A DNA stretch of 64,000 bases from Nocardioides sp. Soil797 (GTDB lineage: Bacteria > Actinomycetota > Actinomycetes > Propionibacteriales > Nocardioidaceae), in the NCBI GenBank assembly GCA_001429555.1, contig LMSR01000019.1, forward strand, positions 144,755 to 208,754. Reading direction: 5' to 3'. Each line of letters starts with the position of its first letter. The first letter of the stretch is position 1. The notes under the pieces were generated by a model. That model did no database searches. It saw only the letters and a list, made by a program, of their open reading frames with translations, and had not been told where the DNA came from. The position numbers and the translations under genes are program-made. Shown one piece after another: positions 18,305 to 25,503 of this stretch.

Positions 18305-18336
18305 GCAAGGGCAGCGACTTGAGTCGCTGCCCTTGC
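18305..18336. terminator. 15-bp hairpin after the regulator gene
   Basis: Exact arms GCAAGGGCAGCGACT (18305-18319) and complement (18322-18336), loop TG. Lies between the convergent regulator and peptide genes and could serve both. Confidence 0.7.
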
Positions 18337-18337
18337 T

Positions 18338-18403
18338 CTGAGACGGGCCGGGGGGATGGCTCAGGGACCGAACATGTGGGGGGATTGAAGGTCCCCGTCT
18401 CAG
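18338..18403 (-). terminator. Two-stem structure downstream of the peptide gene
   Basis: CTGAGACG (18338-18345) pairs with 18396-18403, and inside it GGGACC (18364-18369) pairs with GGTCCC (18390-18395). It begins 36 nt after the peptide-gene stop on the minus strand; it may be part of its terminator or a stable 3' end. Confidence 0.4.
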
Positions 18404-18439
18404 GTCTTTGTCGGGTTCTGCATTCGCCGAACCGGCTTG

Positions 18440-18586
18440 TCAGTCGTGGATCGTGTCGCCGTTGGTGATGCGGCCCCAACCGGTGTCATCGGAGGCATTT
18501 GCCGGAGTCATCACGCCGACGCCGAGCGCCAGACCGGCGGTCACCAGGAGTGCTGCTATTCGTCGAGCGAAAGTCTTGGTCTTCAT
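18440..18586 (-). CDS. Small secreted peptide precursor (48 aa)
   Basis: A 48-aa open frame with a full Sec signal peptide: basic MKTKTFARR, hydrophobic IAALLVTAGLALGVGVM, then TPANA, predicting signal-peptidase cleavage after residue 31 and a 17-aa mature peptide SDDTGWGRITNGDTIHD. ATG 18586 has GGGGAA just upstream. About 95 bp upstream are two TTGCAA sites 10 bp apart near a possible -35/-10. Convergent neighbour of the LuxR-type regulator. Mature peptide has no Cys and is acidic, unlike a bacteriocin; a signalling peptide is plausible but unproven. Confidence 0.65.
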   Translation of the reverse strand: MKTKTFARRIAALLVTAGLALGVGVMTPANASDDTGWGRITNGDTIHD

Positions 18587-18679
18587 GTGTTCCCCACCTT
18601 GTCCACTTGTTCCCCGTGATCACCAGTGTGCGCCATGCCTGACGAAGAACTCCACTCTTTACGACTGCACAAATCGGCA

Positions 18680-18696
18680 TTGCAAAGACTTGCAAA
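18680..18696 (-). promoter_or_regulatory. TTGCAA dyad upstream of the peptide gene
   Basis: TTGCAA-AGAC-TTGCAA: two self-complementary hexamers, one helical turn apart, inside 18680-18696. On the minus strand the proximal TTGCAA could be a -35, with TAAAGA 18 bp on as a weak -10. A plausible binding site for the neighbouring LuxR-type regulator. Confidence 0.5.
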
Positions 18697-18734
18697 TGTT
18701 TGGGCTCCATCACTCGCGACTCAGCCCTCACCGG

Positions 18735-18767
18735 GTGCCTTCGGCACGACGTAGTGCCGGGCGGCAC
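18735..18767 (-). terminator. Tandem GTGCC/GGCAC hairpins
   Basis: Two hairpins with the same arms GTGCC/GGCAC (18735-18747 and 18754-18767), starting 6 nt after the small membrane-protein stop on the minus strand. Confidence 0.5.
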
Positions 18768-18772
18768 GAGGA

Positions 18773-18985
18773 CTACATGGGGCCGGGGAACTGCGTTCGA
18801 TTGCTGGCCTGCTCGGCCTCGATGGTTCCTTGGCGTTGTCCCATGGCCGTCGCCCGATTGAAGAAGCGCCTGGGCTGCTGCTCGCCGGCCTCCATCTGCC
18901 GCTTGGACCGACGACCCTCGAGCCATGCGCCGACAAAGATCACGCCCAAGACAACGACGACGAGACCAACAATGACAGCACCCAT
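18773..18985 (-). CDS. Small membrane protein (70 aa)
   Basis: 70 aa with one N-terminal transmembrane helix (AVIVGLVVVVLGVIFVGAWL, about 3-22) followed by a basic then polar cytoplasmic tail (EGRRSKRQM.., FFNRATAMGQRQG). ATG 18985 has a strong ribosome site (AAGGAGAAGG). Function unknown; small single-pass proteins of this kind often modulate larger membrane complexes, but no partner is visible nearby. Confidence 0.75.
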   Translation of the reverse strand: MGAVIVGLVVVVLGVIFVGAWLEGRRSKRQMEAGEQQPRRFFNRATAMGQRQGTIEAEQASNRTQFPGPM

Positions 18986-19075
18986 GACCTTCTCCTTGCG
19001 TTGTGAGGTTCACCCGTACCAACGAGATGGGGACACCCAATGGTTGCACGATCCGGGCCGCTCACCTCGAAATGA

Positions 19076-19113
19076 CGAAGATCCGAACCCACGCTCGTGG
19101 GTTCGGATCTTCG
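19076..19113 (-). terminator. Terminator of tRNA-Ser(GCT)
   Basis: Perfect 18-bp arms (19076-19093, 19096-19113), 2-nt loop, just after the minus-strand tRNA. Confidence 0.75.
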
Positions 19114-19135
19114 CGATCTCCGAGAGATCGCATGG

Positions 19136-19226
19136 CGGAGGCGGAGGGATTTGAACCCTCGATGGGGTTTTAGCCCCAAACCCGCTTAGCAGGCGGGCGC
19201 CATAGACCGGACTAGGCGACGCCTCC
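19136..19226 (-). tRNA. tRNA-Ser (anticodon GCT)
   Basis: 91-nt type II tRNA on the minus strand: acceptor GGAGGCG/CGCCTCC, anticodon stem CCCGC/GCGGG around CTGCTAA (GCT), long variable arm TTTGGGGCTAAAACCCC, T arm GGTTCAAATCC. CCA is encoded at 19133-19135. Confidence 0.95.
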
Positions 19227-19313
19227 ATGATGCGCGGATCAGGTTACCGGAGTCGCGCCGCGGTTCAGAATCGGGCCGACACTCCTCCGAGAACACCTGC
19301 CCCGGCAGTGCGA

Positions 19314-19769
19314 TCAGCGCTGCCTACCCCTGGTGCGCGGCAGGCCGGCGAGGTGGCCCTGGAGCTCACGGACGAACTGTTCGCGATCGATCGCCAGCAC
19401 CTCGACGGGGATGGTGGTCGTTCGCCCGTCGCGCAGCCGCAGGACCACGCAGGGGGCTCCTGCGACAGTGTCGGTCACGGCCTCCTCCACGTCGGCCCAG
19501 CGGGCCCGGCGAACGCCCGCCCCACGCACGAAGCGCACTCGGTAGCCGTCGTCGGTGGCGCGCACGATGTAGGCCCGGCGGTTCAGCAGCCAGCCGATCG
19601 TGAAGACCCCGACCACACAGATCACCACGAACACGCTGAGCACCAGGGCCGGCCACGCGAACAGGACGACCAGGGCGGCCGCCACGAACACGAGCGCGCC
19701 GAGAGCGAACAGCGAGAGACCCAACAAACGGGCGGCGAGTTGCGGGGCAAGGCGATAGTCGGACGTCAC
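19314..19769 (-). CDS. PH domain-like membrane protein
   Basis: 151 aa with two adjacent transmembrane helices (about 12-58: LLGLSLFALGALVFVAAALV and SVFVVICVVGVFTIGWLL) then a bacterial PH-like domain (RRAYIVRATDDGYRVRFVRG, RWADVEEAV, CVVLRLRDGRTTTIPVEVL). Such proteins are common, poorly understood actinobacterial membrane proteins. Start GTG 19769 chosen over the upstream ATG at 19805 because a -10-like GAGAAT lies 7 nt before it. Confidence 0.75.
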   Translation of the reverse strand: MTSDYRLAPQLAARLLGLSLFALGALVFVAAALVVLFAWPALVLSVFVVICVVGVFTIGWLLNRRAYIVRATDDGYRVRFVRGAGVRRARWADVEEAVTDTVAGAPCVVLRLRDGRTTTIPVEVLAIDREQFVRELQGHLAGLPRTRGRQR

Positions 19770-19869
19770 GACCGCAATTCTCCCCGACACGCCGACGCGG
19801 CCCAACTCGGCCTTGTCCGGTCAGGTGATGCAGGTCACACTCTAGGAACCGGGCCGAAGGGAGACGACC

Positions 19870-20244
19870 ATGCGAGACGACGTCCAACGCGCACTCGCCG
19901 CGCTCAGCCAGCTGATCGAAGCCCCCACGGCCAACGGGCCGGCGCTGGGCAACTGGCGCTGGACCGTGCGCCAACGCCTTGCCGCGGTGAAGGACGGCCT
20001 GGCCCTTGAGTCCGCCCGAGCCTCCGAAGGTTGGTTGGTGGCGCGCGAGGGGTCGGTCCTGCGTGAGCGCACCGCCCTGATGACCCGGCTCAGCGCACTG
20101 GGACCAGCGGTCCTCCAGGCGACCGACGTCAGCGTGGTGCGCGAGGACCTGCGGCGCATCGTGGTCGACATCCGCCACCACCGGCAACGCCTGCACGATC
20201 TCGCCTACGACGAAGTGGAGCTGGAGCTCGGCGGGTCCGAGTGA
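19870..20244 (+). CDS. Conserved hypothetical helical protein
   Basis: 124 aa, almost entirely helical by pattern, no signal or membrane segment. Features: ALGNWRWTVRQRLAAVKDGL and a charged C-terminal half (REDLRRIVVDIRHHRQRLHD) with clustered His/Arg. GAAGGGAGA lies before ATG 19870, giving a leadered start. Divergent from the PH-like gene and followed by tRNA-Ser. I do not recognise the function. Confidence 0.7.
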   Translation: MRDDVQRALAALSQLIEAPTANGPALGNWRWTVRQRLAAVKDGLALESARASEGWLVAREGSVLRERTALMTRLSALGPAVLQATDVSVVREDLRRIVVDIRHHRQRLHDLAYDEVELELGGSE

Positions 20245-20308
20245 CAGGTGAGTGGCAGCCGACACGGCACCCGTAGACTGCTGCCTGCATCCACCGAGGT
20301 GGGTGCGA

Positions 20309-20393
20309 GGAGGGGTGCCGGAGTGGCCTATCGGAACCGCCTTGAAAGCGGTCGTAGGGAGACCTACCGCGGGTTCGAATCCCGCCCCCTCTG
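20309..20393 (+). tRNA. tRNA-Ser (anticodon TGA)
   Basis: 85-nt type II tRNA: acceptor GGAGGGG/CCCCTCT, anticodon stem ACCGC/GCGGT around CTTGAAA (TGA), variable arm CGTAGGGAGACCTACC, T arm GGGTTCGAATCCC. CCA encoded at 20394-20396. Confidence 0.95.
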
Positions 20394-20431
20394 CCAGTTC
20401 CGCCCATGACCGGACCGGCCGCGGCGAGCGG

Positions 20432-20668
20432 TCAGGGCTTGGTGCGCACGGTGATGAGGATGTCGCCCTCCTGCACCACGTCGCCGGCGGTCACCCGGAT
20501 GTTGCTGACGGTGCCGTCGCACTCGGTCAGCACCGGGATCTCCATCTTCATCGACTCCAGCATCAGCATCTGGTCACCGACCCGGACCTGGTCGCCGATC
20601 TCGACCGACACGGTCATCACGTTGGCCACCATCTCGGCCACGATGTCTGTTGCCTTCTCCCGGGTCAT
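20432..20668 (-). CDS. Biotin/lipoyl attachment carrier protein
   Basis: Stand-alone biotinyl carrier domain, 78 aa. The biotin site is ESMKMEI with Lys41; the half-barrel repeats (GDQVRVGDQMLML and GDVVQEGDILITV) are complete. It would serve a biotin-dependent carboxylase, but no carboxylase or transferase subunit is next to it, so the partner lies elsewhere. Leaderless start (TAGCGT 7 nt upstream). Confidence 0.88.
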   Translation of the reverse strand: MTREKATDIVAEMVANVMTVSVEIGDQVRVGDQMLMLESMKMEIPVLTECDGTVSNIRVTAGDVVQEGDILITVRTKP

Positions 20669-20675
20669 GCCGGTG

Positions 20676-20681
20676 ACGCTA
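20676..20681 (-). promoter_or_regulatory. -10 box of biotin carrier gene
   Basis: TAGCGT, 7 nt before ATG 20668. Confidence 0.6.
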
Positions 20682-20730
20682 CTCGCTGGCGTCGGTTACC
20701 CGGAAGTACCGGCCCGGCGGCGATCCGGGC

Positions 20731-21816
20731 TCACTGGAGCGGACGCAACCGGCCCGGCTCGGGTCGCGATGCGGCGAGCTCCTCCTCGCGGCGGGCCCGA
20801 CGCCCACGGGGCCCGGTGATGGCCAGGTCCACGCGGATCACCACGTAGCCCAGGAACAGCCCCAGCACGGTCGAGTAGCCGACGATCAGCCCGGCCTCGA
20901 TCCAACCGGTCATCGGGTTGACCATGATGCCGGCCACCGAACAGGTCAGCGCCACCCCGAAGACGCAGACCCACCAGCCCTGGCGGCGTCGGGCGCGCAG
21001 GTGGGTGCCGTAGACCAGCGCGGGAACGCCGACGAGGACCTGGATCGGGCGGGGCACGGCGCCCAGGTTGGCGCGCACCCAACGCACACCGTCGAGCACG
21101 TCGTCGACGAACGCCTGGGAGCCGTAGCGCCGCAACACCTCGGCGTACGCCAGTGTGAGCGCGAGCGAGACACAACCCACCAGCAGCACGACCGCGCCGC
21201 GTCGTCCGAGGCCGTGCAACCCCGCGCCGAGCCGGTAGACCAGGACCACGGCGAGCCCGAAGGAGAGCGCCAGCGAGACGTAGTCGAAGCGGTCCAGGTT
21301 GATCGTCGGGCGGAAGCCGACCACGGCGAGGGCTCCGACGCCGGAGATGAGGAGCGCCACCAGCACTTCGCGTGCGGCGATCCGGAACCGGCGGGCCGGC
21401 ACCGTCGCCATCATCGCCAGCACGCTGGCGCAGACCGCGGTGAGTACGGCGGCTCCGGTCCGCAGACGTTCCATGTCCGACAGGACGGCGCCCAGCCCGA
21501 TCGCCAGGGCCAGGGTGCCGAAGACGATCGGACGCCCCCCGGTGCGCGCCGCCAGTGCGCTCGCACCCACGGTGATGATCGTGATCGCCGCTGCCTGGTC
21601 GAGCCAGGTCGGCCCGACACCGATCGCGGCGCACACCGCGGCGGCGACGGCGGCGACCGTGGCGACTGCTCCGAGCCACAGGGCGACTGCCCGACCACGA
21701 CCAGCCGATGGTGTCGTCGAGCCGCCCGAACGCTGGAACCGGCTGGCGAGTCGCGCCGTCCGGCTCGGGGCACGCTCGGCCATCCGTCGACCGTGGGGGC
21801 GTTCGGGGCTGGACAC
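20731..21816 (-). CDS. Polytopic membrane protein
   Basis: 361 aa, about nine hydrophobic segments from residue 45 on (LWLGAVATVAAVAAAVCAAI first) and a basic C-terminal tail (GRRARREEEL). Resembles actinobacterial membrane proteins of unknown role; no transporter motif seen. Start GTG 21816 is chosen since TAACCT lies 7 nt before it; the frame runs on to 21873 across that promoter and into the nitrilase gene end. Confidence 0.75.
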   Translation of the reverse strand: MSSPERPHGRRMAERAPSRTARLASRFQRSGGSTTPSAGRGRAVALWLGAVATVAAVAAAVCAAIGVGPTWLDQAAAITIITVGASALAARTGGRPIVFGTLALAIGLGAVLSDMERLRTGAAVLTAVCASVLAMMATVPARRFRIAAREVLVALLISGVGALAVVGFRPTINLDRFDYVSLALSFGLAVVLVYRLGAGLHGLGRRGAVVLLVGCVSLALTLAYAEVLRRYGSQAFVDDVLDGVRWVRANLGAVPRPIQVLVGVPALVYGTHLRARRRQGWWVCVFGVALTCSVAGIMVNPMTGWIEAGLIVGYSTVLGLFLGYVVIRVDLAITGPRGRRARREEELAASRPEPGRLRPLQ

Positions 21817-21823
21817 GGCGGAC

Positions 21824-21829
21824 AGGTTA
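21824..21829 (-). promoter_or_regulatory. -10 box of membrane protein gene 20731-21816
   Basis: TAACCT, 7 nt before GTG 21816; overlaps the 3' end region of the nitrilase gene. Confidence 0.55.
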
Positions 21830-22630
21830 TCCGGCCGGCGTCCGCCGGTTCGCCAGGGATGGGTTCGTCTCACGTGCCTCGACGATGACCGACCTGCTCA
21901 GGGTCGCGGTCAGCACCGTCGGCTCGGGTCCGGCTTCGGCAATCACGTCGCCGAAGGGGTCCACCACCAGTGAGTGGCCGGTGTAGCGCGGTGCCGCCTG
22001 GCCACAGGCCAGGACATACGTGGTGTTCTCGATGGCCCGCGCCCGGGCCAGGGTGCGCCAGTGGTCGACCTTGCGGGCGTGCTCGTTCTCCGTGCGTCCG
22101 GGCACCCAGGCCGCGGGAACGACGAGCGCGTCGGCCCCGGCGTCGACCAGAGCCCGCGCCAGCTCGGGGAAGCGGAGGTCGTAGCAGGTCATGAGTCCCA
22201 GCCGGAAGCCGTCGACGTCGACCACCACCGGCTCCCACTCGCCCGCGCTGAGGCGATCGGACTCGCGGTACCCGAACGAGTCATAGAGGTGGATCTTGCG
22301 GTAGGCGGCCGTCGCCTGGCCCCGCACGACGAGCGTGTTGAAGGGTCGATCGGGGTCGGCGGCGGTCTCGAACATGCCGGCCACGAAGGTGCGCTCCGGC
22401 GAGCCCACCGCCTCGACCGTCGTACCGAACGGCCCGTCCTGCGGCTCGGCGAAGGCAGAGATGTCCTCGCCCGGCTTGCCGAAGTCACGCGCGAAGGCCT
22501 CGGGCAGCACGACCAGGCGCGCGCCCTTCAGCGCATCGGTGTCGGCCAGGCGCGTCACGAGGTCCCGGTTCTCGGCGGGGTCCAGCGACGACGCCTCCTG
22601 CACGAGGGCGACACTCAACTCTTCGGCCAT
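21827..22630 (-). CDS. Carbon-nitrogen hydrolase (nitrilase superfamily)
   Basis: 267-aa amidohydrolase of the nitrilase superfamily. The Glu-Lys-Cys triad is visible: Glu in VVLPEAFARD, Lys in AYRKIHLYDSFG, Cys in GLMTCYDLRFPEL. The YRKIHLYD form is close to Nit-type omega-amidases and deaminated-glutathione amidase, but the substrate cannot be told from sequence. Divergent from mobA with 26 bp between starts; a weak CAGGCT box precedes the ATG by 6 nt. Confidence 0.9.
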   Translation of the reverse strand: MAEELSVALVQEASSLDPAENRDLVTRLADTDALKGARLVVLPEAFARDFGKPGEDISAFAEPQDGPFGTTVEAVGSPERTFVAGMFETAADPDRPFNTLVVRGQATAAYRKIHLYDSFGYRESDRLSAGEWEPVVVDVDGFRLGLMTCYDLRFPELARALVDAGADALVVPAAWVPGRTENEHARKVDHWRTLARARAIENTTYVLACGQAAPRYTGHSLVVDPFGDVIAEAGPEPTVLTATLSRSVIVEARETNPSLANRRTPAG

Positions 22631-22656
22631 GCCCCCAGCCTGCCAGAATGCTGCGC

Positions 22657-23223
22657 ATGACTCCCCTGGCCGTCGGCGCGATCATCCTGGCCGGCGGGAC
22701 CGCTGCTCGGATGGGAGGCGTCGACAAGGCCTCGATCGAGCTGCACGGGCGCACTCTGCTCACCTACGCCCTGGACGCCGTGATCGACGCAGGCGAGGTG
22801 GTCGTCCTCGGCGACTGGGTGGCGACCAACCGACCGGTCACCTTCACCCGCGAGGACCCGGCCCAGGGTGGTCCGGCCGCCGGGCTGCTCCACGGACTCG
22901 ACGCCTTCGCACGGGCGCCGCGGCAGGTCGTCGTACTCGCCGTGGACATGCCGCAGGTGACGATGTCGACGATCTCCCGGCTCCGTGCCGCGGCCGAGGG
23001 CCACGACGGTGCCGTGCTCTGCGACGCATCGGGCCGGCGCCAGTTGGCGCTGGTCCTCGAGGTTGCCCGGCTGCAGGCCGTGCGGCCGGCGTACGGCGAC
23101 GAGTTCGGCCTGCCGATCCACCGCCTGCTGGCGGATCTCGACCTGGCCGAGGTGGCGGCCGAGGGGCTGGAGTCGCGCGACGTCGACGGTTGGTCAGACC
23201 TGCGTGATCTCCACGGCAGATGA
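22657..23223 (+). CDS. mobA: Molybdenum cofactor guanylyltransferase (MobA-like)
   Basis: NTP-transferase that adds GMP to molybdopterin. 188 aa with the nucleotide-binding motif LAGGTAARMGGVDKA at 10-24, QGGPAAGLLHGL, and VLAVDMPQV for Mg. ATG 22657 preferred to ATG 22648 because the domain begins MTPLAVGAIILAGG and a CAGAAT box sits 7 nt upstream. The downstream DUF6457 gene is the usual partner; no other moco genes are in the window. Confidence 0.85.
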   Translation: MTPLAVGAIILAGGTAARMGGVDKASIELHGRTLLTYALDAVIDAGEVVVLGDWVATNRPVTFTREDPAQGGPAAGLLHGLDAFARAPRQVVVLAVDMPQVTMSTISRLRAAAEGHDGAVLCDASGRRQLALVLEVARLQAVRPAYGDEFGLPIHRLLADLDLAEVAAEGLESRDVDGWSDLRDLHGR

Positions 23224-23276
23224 AAACCACCCGCCGGGGTCTTGCAACCGGAGCCGGTTCGCAGGACGGTGGAGGC

Positions 23277-23609
23277 GTGAACCTCCACGACTGGATCGAC
23301 GAACTCTGCGACGTCCTTGACGTCGAGGTCGAACTCGACGAGGCCCTGGTGCTCGACCTGGCCCGCGATGCGGCCCACAACGTGCAGCGGCCGGCTGCGC
23401 CGCTCACCACGTTCCTGCTCGGCTATGCCACCGCCGTCCACGGTGCCGACCCGGCCCGTGTCGAGGAGCTTGCGGGAGCCGCAAGCCAGCTGGCACTCGG
23501 GTGGGAGCGCCCGGCCGACGCCCCCGATCCGGAAGACATCGACGACCCGATCCCCGATGACAGCAAGGTCGACCACACCGACGACAGCCTTGACGAGTTC
23601 GACGACTGA
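23277..23609 (+). CDS. DUF6457 domain protein
   Basis: 110-aa acidic helical protein (NLHDWIDELCDVLDVEVELD at the start) of the small DUF6457 family often encoded after or fused to MobA. C-terminal tail is Asp-rich (DPEDIDDPIPDD). GTG 23277 matches the family N-terminus and follows a GGTGGAGG stretch. An alternative start at ATG 23220 overlaps the mobA stop as ATGA and would add 19 aa; either way it is an operon with mobA. Role unknown. Confidence 0.75.
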   Translation: MNLHDWIDELCDVLDVEVELDEALVLDLARDAAHNVQRPAAPLTTFLLGYATAVHGADPARVEELAGAASQLALGWERPADAPDPEDIDDPIPDDSKVDHTDDSLDEFDD

Positions 23610-23655
23610 TCGGCCTTCTGGGCTCCCGACCCACGGCGTCCTGATCGACCACGCC

Positions 23656-23724
23656 GACGACCACAACGACGACCACAACGCACCGGAACCGCTCGTCTCG
23701 AGCCGATTTGGGCCGTTGTGGTCG
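23656..23724. repeat. Tandem 12-mer plus inverted repeat
   Basis: GACGACCACAAC occurs twice in tandem (23656-23667, 23668-23679); CGACCACAACG (23670-23680) then pairs with 23714-23724. It follows the DUF6457 stop by 46 nt and may terminate the mobA operon. Confidence 0.5.
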
Positions 23725-23811
23725 TTCGGGTGGTCGTCGGGGTCACGGCCCGGAGTCGCCGTGTGACACCGCGGGTTCCGGGGATCCGCGGCGAGGGTTG
23801 GGAGACGTCCC

Positions 23812-23817
23812 TAGTGT
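23812..23817 (+). promoter_or_regulatory. -10 box of quinone oxidoreductase gene
   Basis: TAGTGT, 6 nt before ATG 23824. Confidence 0.65.
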
Positions 23818-23823
23818 GGAGCC

Positions 23824-24792
23824 ATGCGTGCCGTGATCGTCACCGAACCGGGTGGCCCCGAAGCCCTGACCGTCACTGACCTTCCCGATCCCGAGCCGGG
23901 CCCCGGCGAGGTGTTGGTCAAGGTCGCCGCCACCGCCGTCAACCGCGCGGACACCCTGCAACGCCAGGGCTTCTACCCGCCGCCGCCCGGCGCCTCCGAC
24001 GTGCTTGGCCTCGAGTGCAGCGGCACCGTGGTCGGCGTCGGCGAGGGTGTCACCGACTGGCAGGACGGCGACAAGGTCTGCGCCCTGCTCGCCGGTGGCG
24101 GGTACGCCGACCTGGTCGCCGTACCGGCAGGCCAGCTGATGCCGGTGCCCGAGGGTGTCTCCCTCGTCGACGCCGCCGCCATCCCCGAGGTGGCGTGCAC
24201 GGTGTGGTCCAACGTGTTCATGGCCGCCGGCCTGCAGCCCGGGGAGAAGTTCCTGGTGCACGGGGGCGCGGGCGGGATCGGCACCTTCGCCATCCAGCTC
24301 GCCAGCGCCCTGTCGGCGAAGGTGTTCACCACGGCCGGGTCCGCGGAGAAGCTGGCCGTGTGTGCCGAGCTGGGTGCCGACGTGACGATCAACTACCGCG
24401 ACGAGGACTTCGTCGACGTGCTCAAGGAGGCCGGGGGCGCCGACGTCATCCTCGACAACATGGGCGCCAAGTACCTCTCCTCCAACGTCAAGGCGCTCGC
24501 CATCGAGGGCCGTCTGGTGATCATCGGGATGCAGGGCGGCGCCAAGGGCGAGCTCGACATCGGGAGGCTGCTCAGCAAGCGCGGCGCCGTCATCGCCACG
24601 TCGCTGCGGGCCCGGCCGGTCGAGGAGAAGTCGGCCATCTGCGCGTCGGTGGTGGAGCACATCTGGCCGCTGATCGAGGACAAGCAGGTCAGGCCCGTCG
24701 TCCACACGTCGCTACCGCTGGAGCAGGTCGTCGAAGGGCACCAGTTGATGGAGGACAGCGGCCACGTCGGCAAGATCCTGCTCACGCTCTGA
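23824..24792 (+). CDS. NAD(P)H-quinone oxidoreductase (PIG3-like MDR)
   Basis: 322-aa medium-chain dehydrogenase/reductase of the zeta-crystallin/PIG3 type: no catalytic zinc ligands, GroES-like N-domain (PGPGEVLVKVAATAVNRADT), substrate region RQGFYPPPPGASDVLGLE and nucleotide motif HGGAGGIGTFAIQLA. Likely reduces quinones with NADPH in the cytoplasm. Leaderless start. Confidence 0.92.
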   Translation: MRAVIVTEPGGPEALTVTDLPDPEPGPGEVLVKVAATAVNRADTLQRQGFYPPPPGASDVLGLECSGTVVGVGEGVTDWQDGDKVCALLAGGGYADLVAVPAGQLMPVPEGVSLVDAAAIPEVACTVWSNVFMAAGLQPGEKFLVHGGAGGIGTFAIQLASALSAKVFTTAGSAEKLAVCAELGADVTINYRDEDFVDVLKEAGGADVILDNMGAKYLSSNVKALAIEGRLVIIGMQGGAKGELDIGRLLSKRGAVIATSLRARPVEEKSAICASVVEHIWPLIEDKQVRPVVHTSLPLEQVVEGHQLMEDSGHVGKILLTL

Positions 24793-24807
24793 TTCCCCAT
24801 CAGGATC

Positions 24808-24846
24808 GGGGTGACTCGATGTCTCCCCGTGACGTCGAGTCACCCC
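24808..24846. terminator. 12-bp hairpin between oxidoreductase and bpa
   Basis: Exact arms GGGGTGACTCGA (24808-24819) and complement (24835-24846), 15-nt loop, extended by 3 bp beyond one mismatch; begins 15 nt after the oxidoreductase stop. Confidence 0.6.
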
Positions 24847-24869
24847 AATCCCCTTGTGGCGTTGTCGTC

Positions 24870-24875
24870 TAGTGT
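24870..24875 (+). promoter_or_regulatory. -10 box of bpa
   Basis: TAGTGT, 7 nt before ATG 24883. Confidence 0.65.
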
Positions 24876-24882
24876 GGAGCGC

Positions 24883-25503
24883 ATGAGCGAGAAGCAGTCC
24901 GAGGACCACGTCGTCGTCATCGGCCCCGACGGGCAGCCGATGGGAACCATCCCCGCAGACGCGCTGACCCCCGAGGCGATGGAGGCGGTGACCTCGGCGT
25001 CCGACGGTGACGAGGACGACGAGCGCCACATCACCGAGCTGGTGGAGCAGCCGGCGAAGGTGATGCGCATCGGCAGCATGATCCGCCAGCTCCTCGAAGA
25101 GGTGAAGTCGGCTCCTCTCGACGAGGCCAGCCGCAACCGGCTCAAGGAGATCCACCAGTCCTCCATCAAGGAGCTGGAGGCCGGGCTCGCTCCCGAGTTG
25201 ATCGAGGAGCTCGAGCGCCTGTCCCTGCCGTTCGCCGAGGGCACACCCAGCGAGAGCGAGCTGCGCATCGCCCAGGCCCAGCTGGTCGGTTGGCTCGAAG
25301 GACTCTTCCACGGCATCCAGACCGCGATCTATGCCCAGCAGGTCGCCTCACGTGCCCAGCTCGAGCAGATGCGACGAGCACTCCCACCCGGCATGCTCCA
25401 GGGCGCCGCGGGCGAGGGTGACCCGGGGCAGTCCGGGCAGCCGCAGCCCGGACAGCAGCCGAACGGCTCCGACGCGGGTGGCCAGTCCGGGATGTATCTC
25501 TAG
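24883..25503 (+). CDS. bpa: Bacterial proteasome activator Bpa
   Basis: 206 aa, DUF2587 family, the ATP-independent ring that opens the actinobacterial 20S proteasome. The helical core (RIGSMIRQLLEEVKSAPLDE, KELEAGLAPELIEELERLSL) is followed by a Gly/Pro/Gln-rich tail ending GMYL, equivalent to the GQYL proteasome-docking tail of Mycobacterium Bpa. Start ATG 24883 is set by the -10 box; the frame stays open to 24811. The TAG stop overlaps the stop of the convergent TIMP-like gene inside CTAG. Confidence 0.9.
   Translation: MSEKQSEDHVVVIGPDGQPMGTIPADALTPEAMEAVTSASDGDEDDERHITELVEQPAKVMRIGSMIRQLLEEVKSAPLDEASRNRLKEIHQSSIKELEAGLAPELIEELERLSLPFAEGTPSESELRIAQAQLVGWLEGLFHGIQTAIYAQQVASRAQLEQMRRALPPGMLQGAAGEGDPGQSGQPQPGQQPNGSDAGGQSGMYL

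Noticed and set aside
18408..19154. Plus-strand frame across 18.4-19.1 kb
   Set aside because: Covers the minus-strand peptide gene, the small membrane gene and a terminator; no family pattern or ribosome site.
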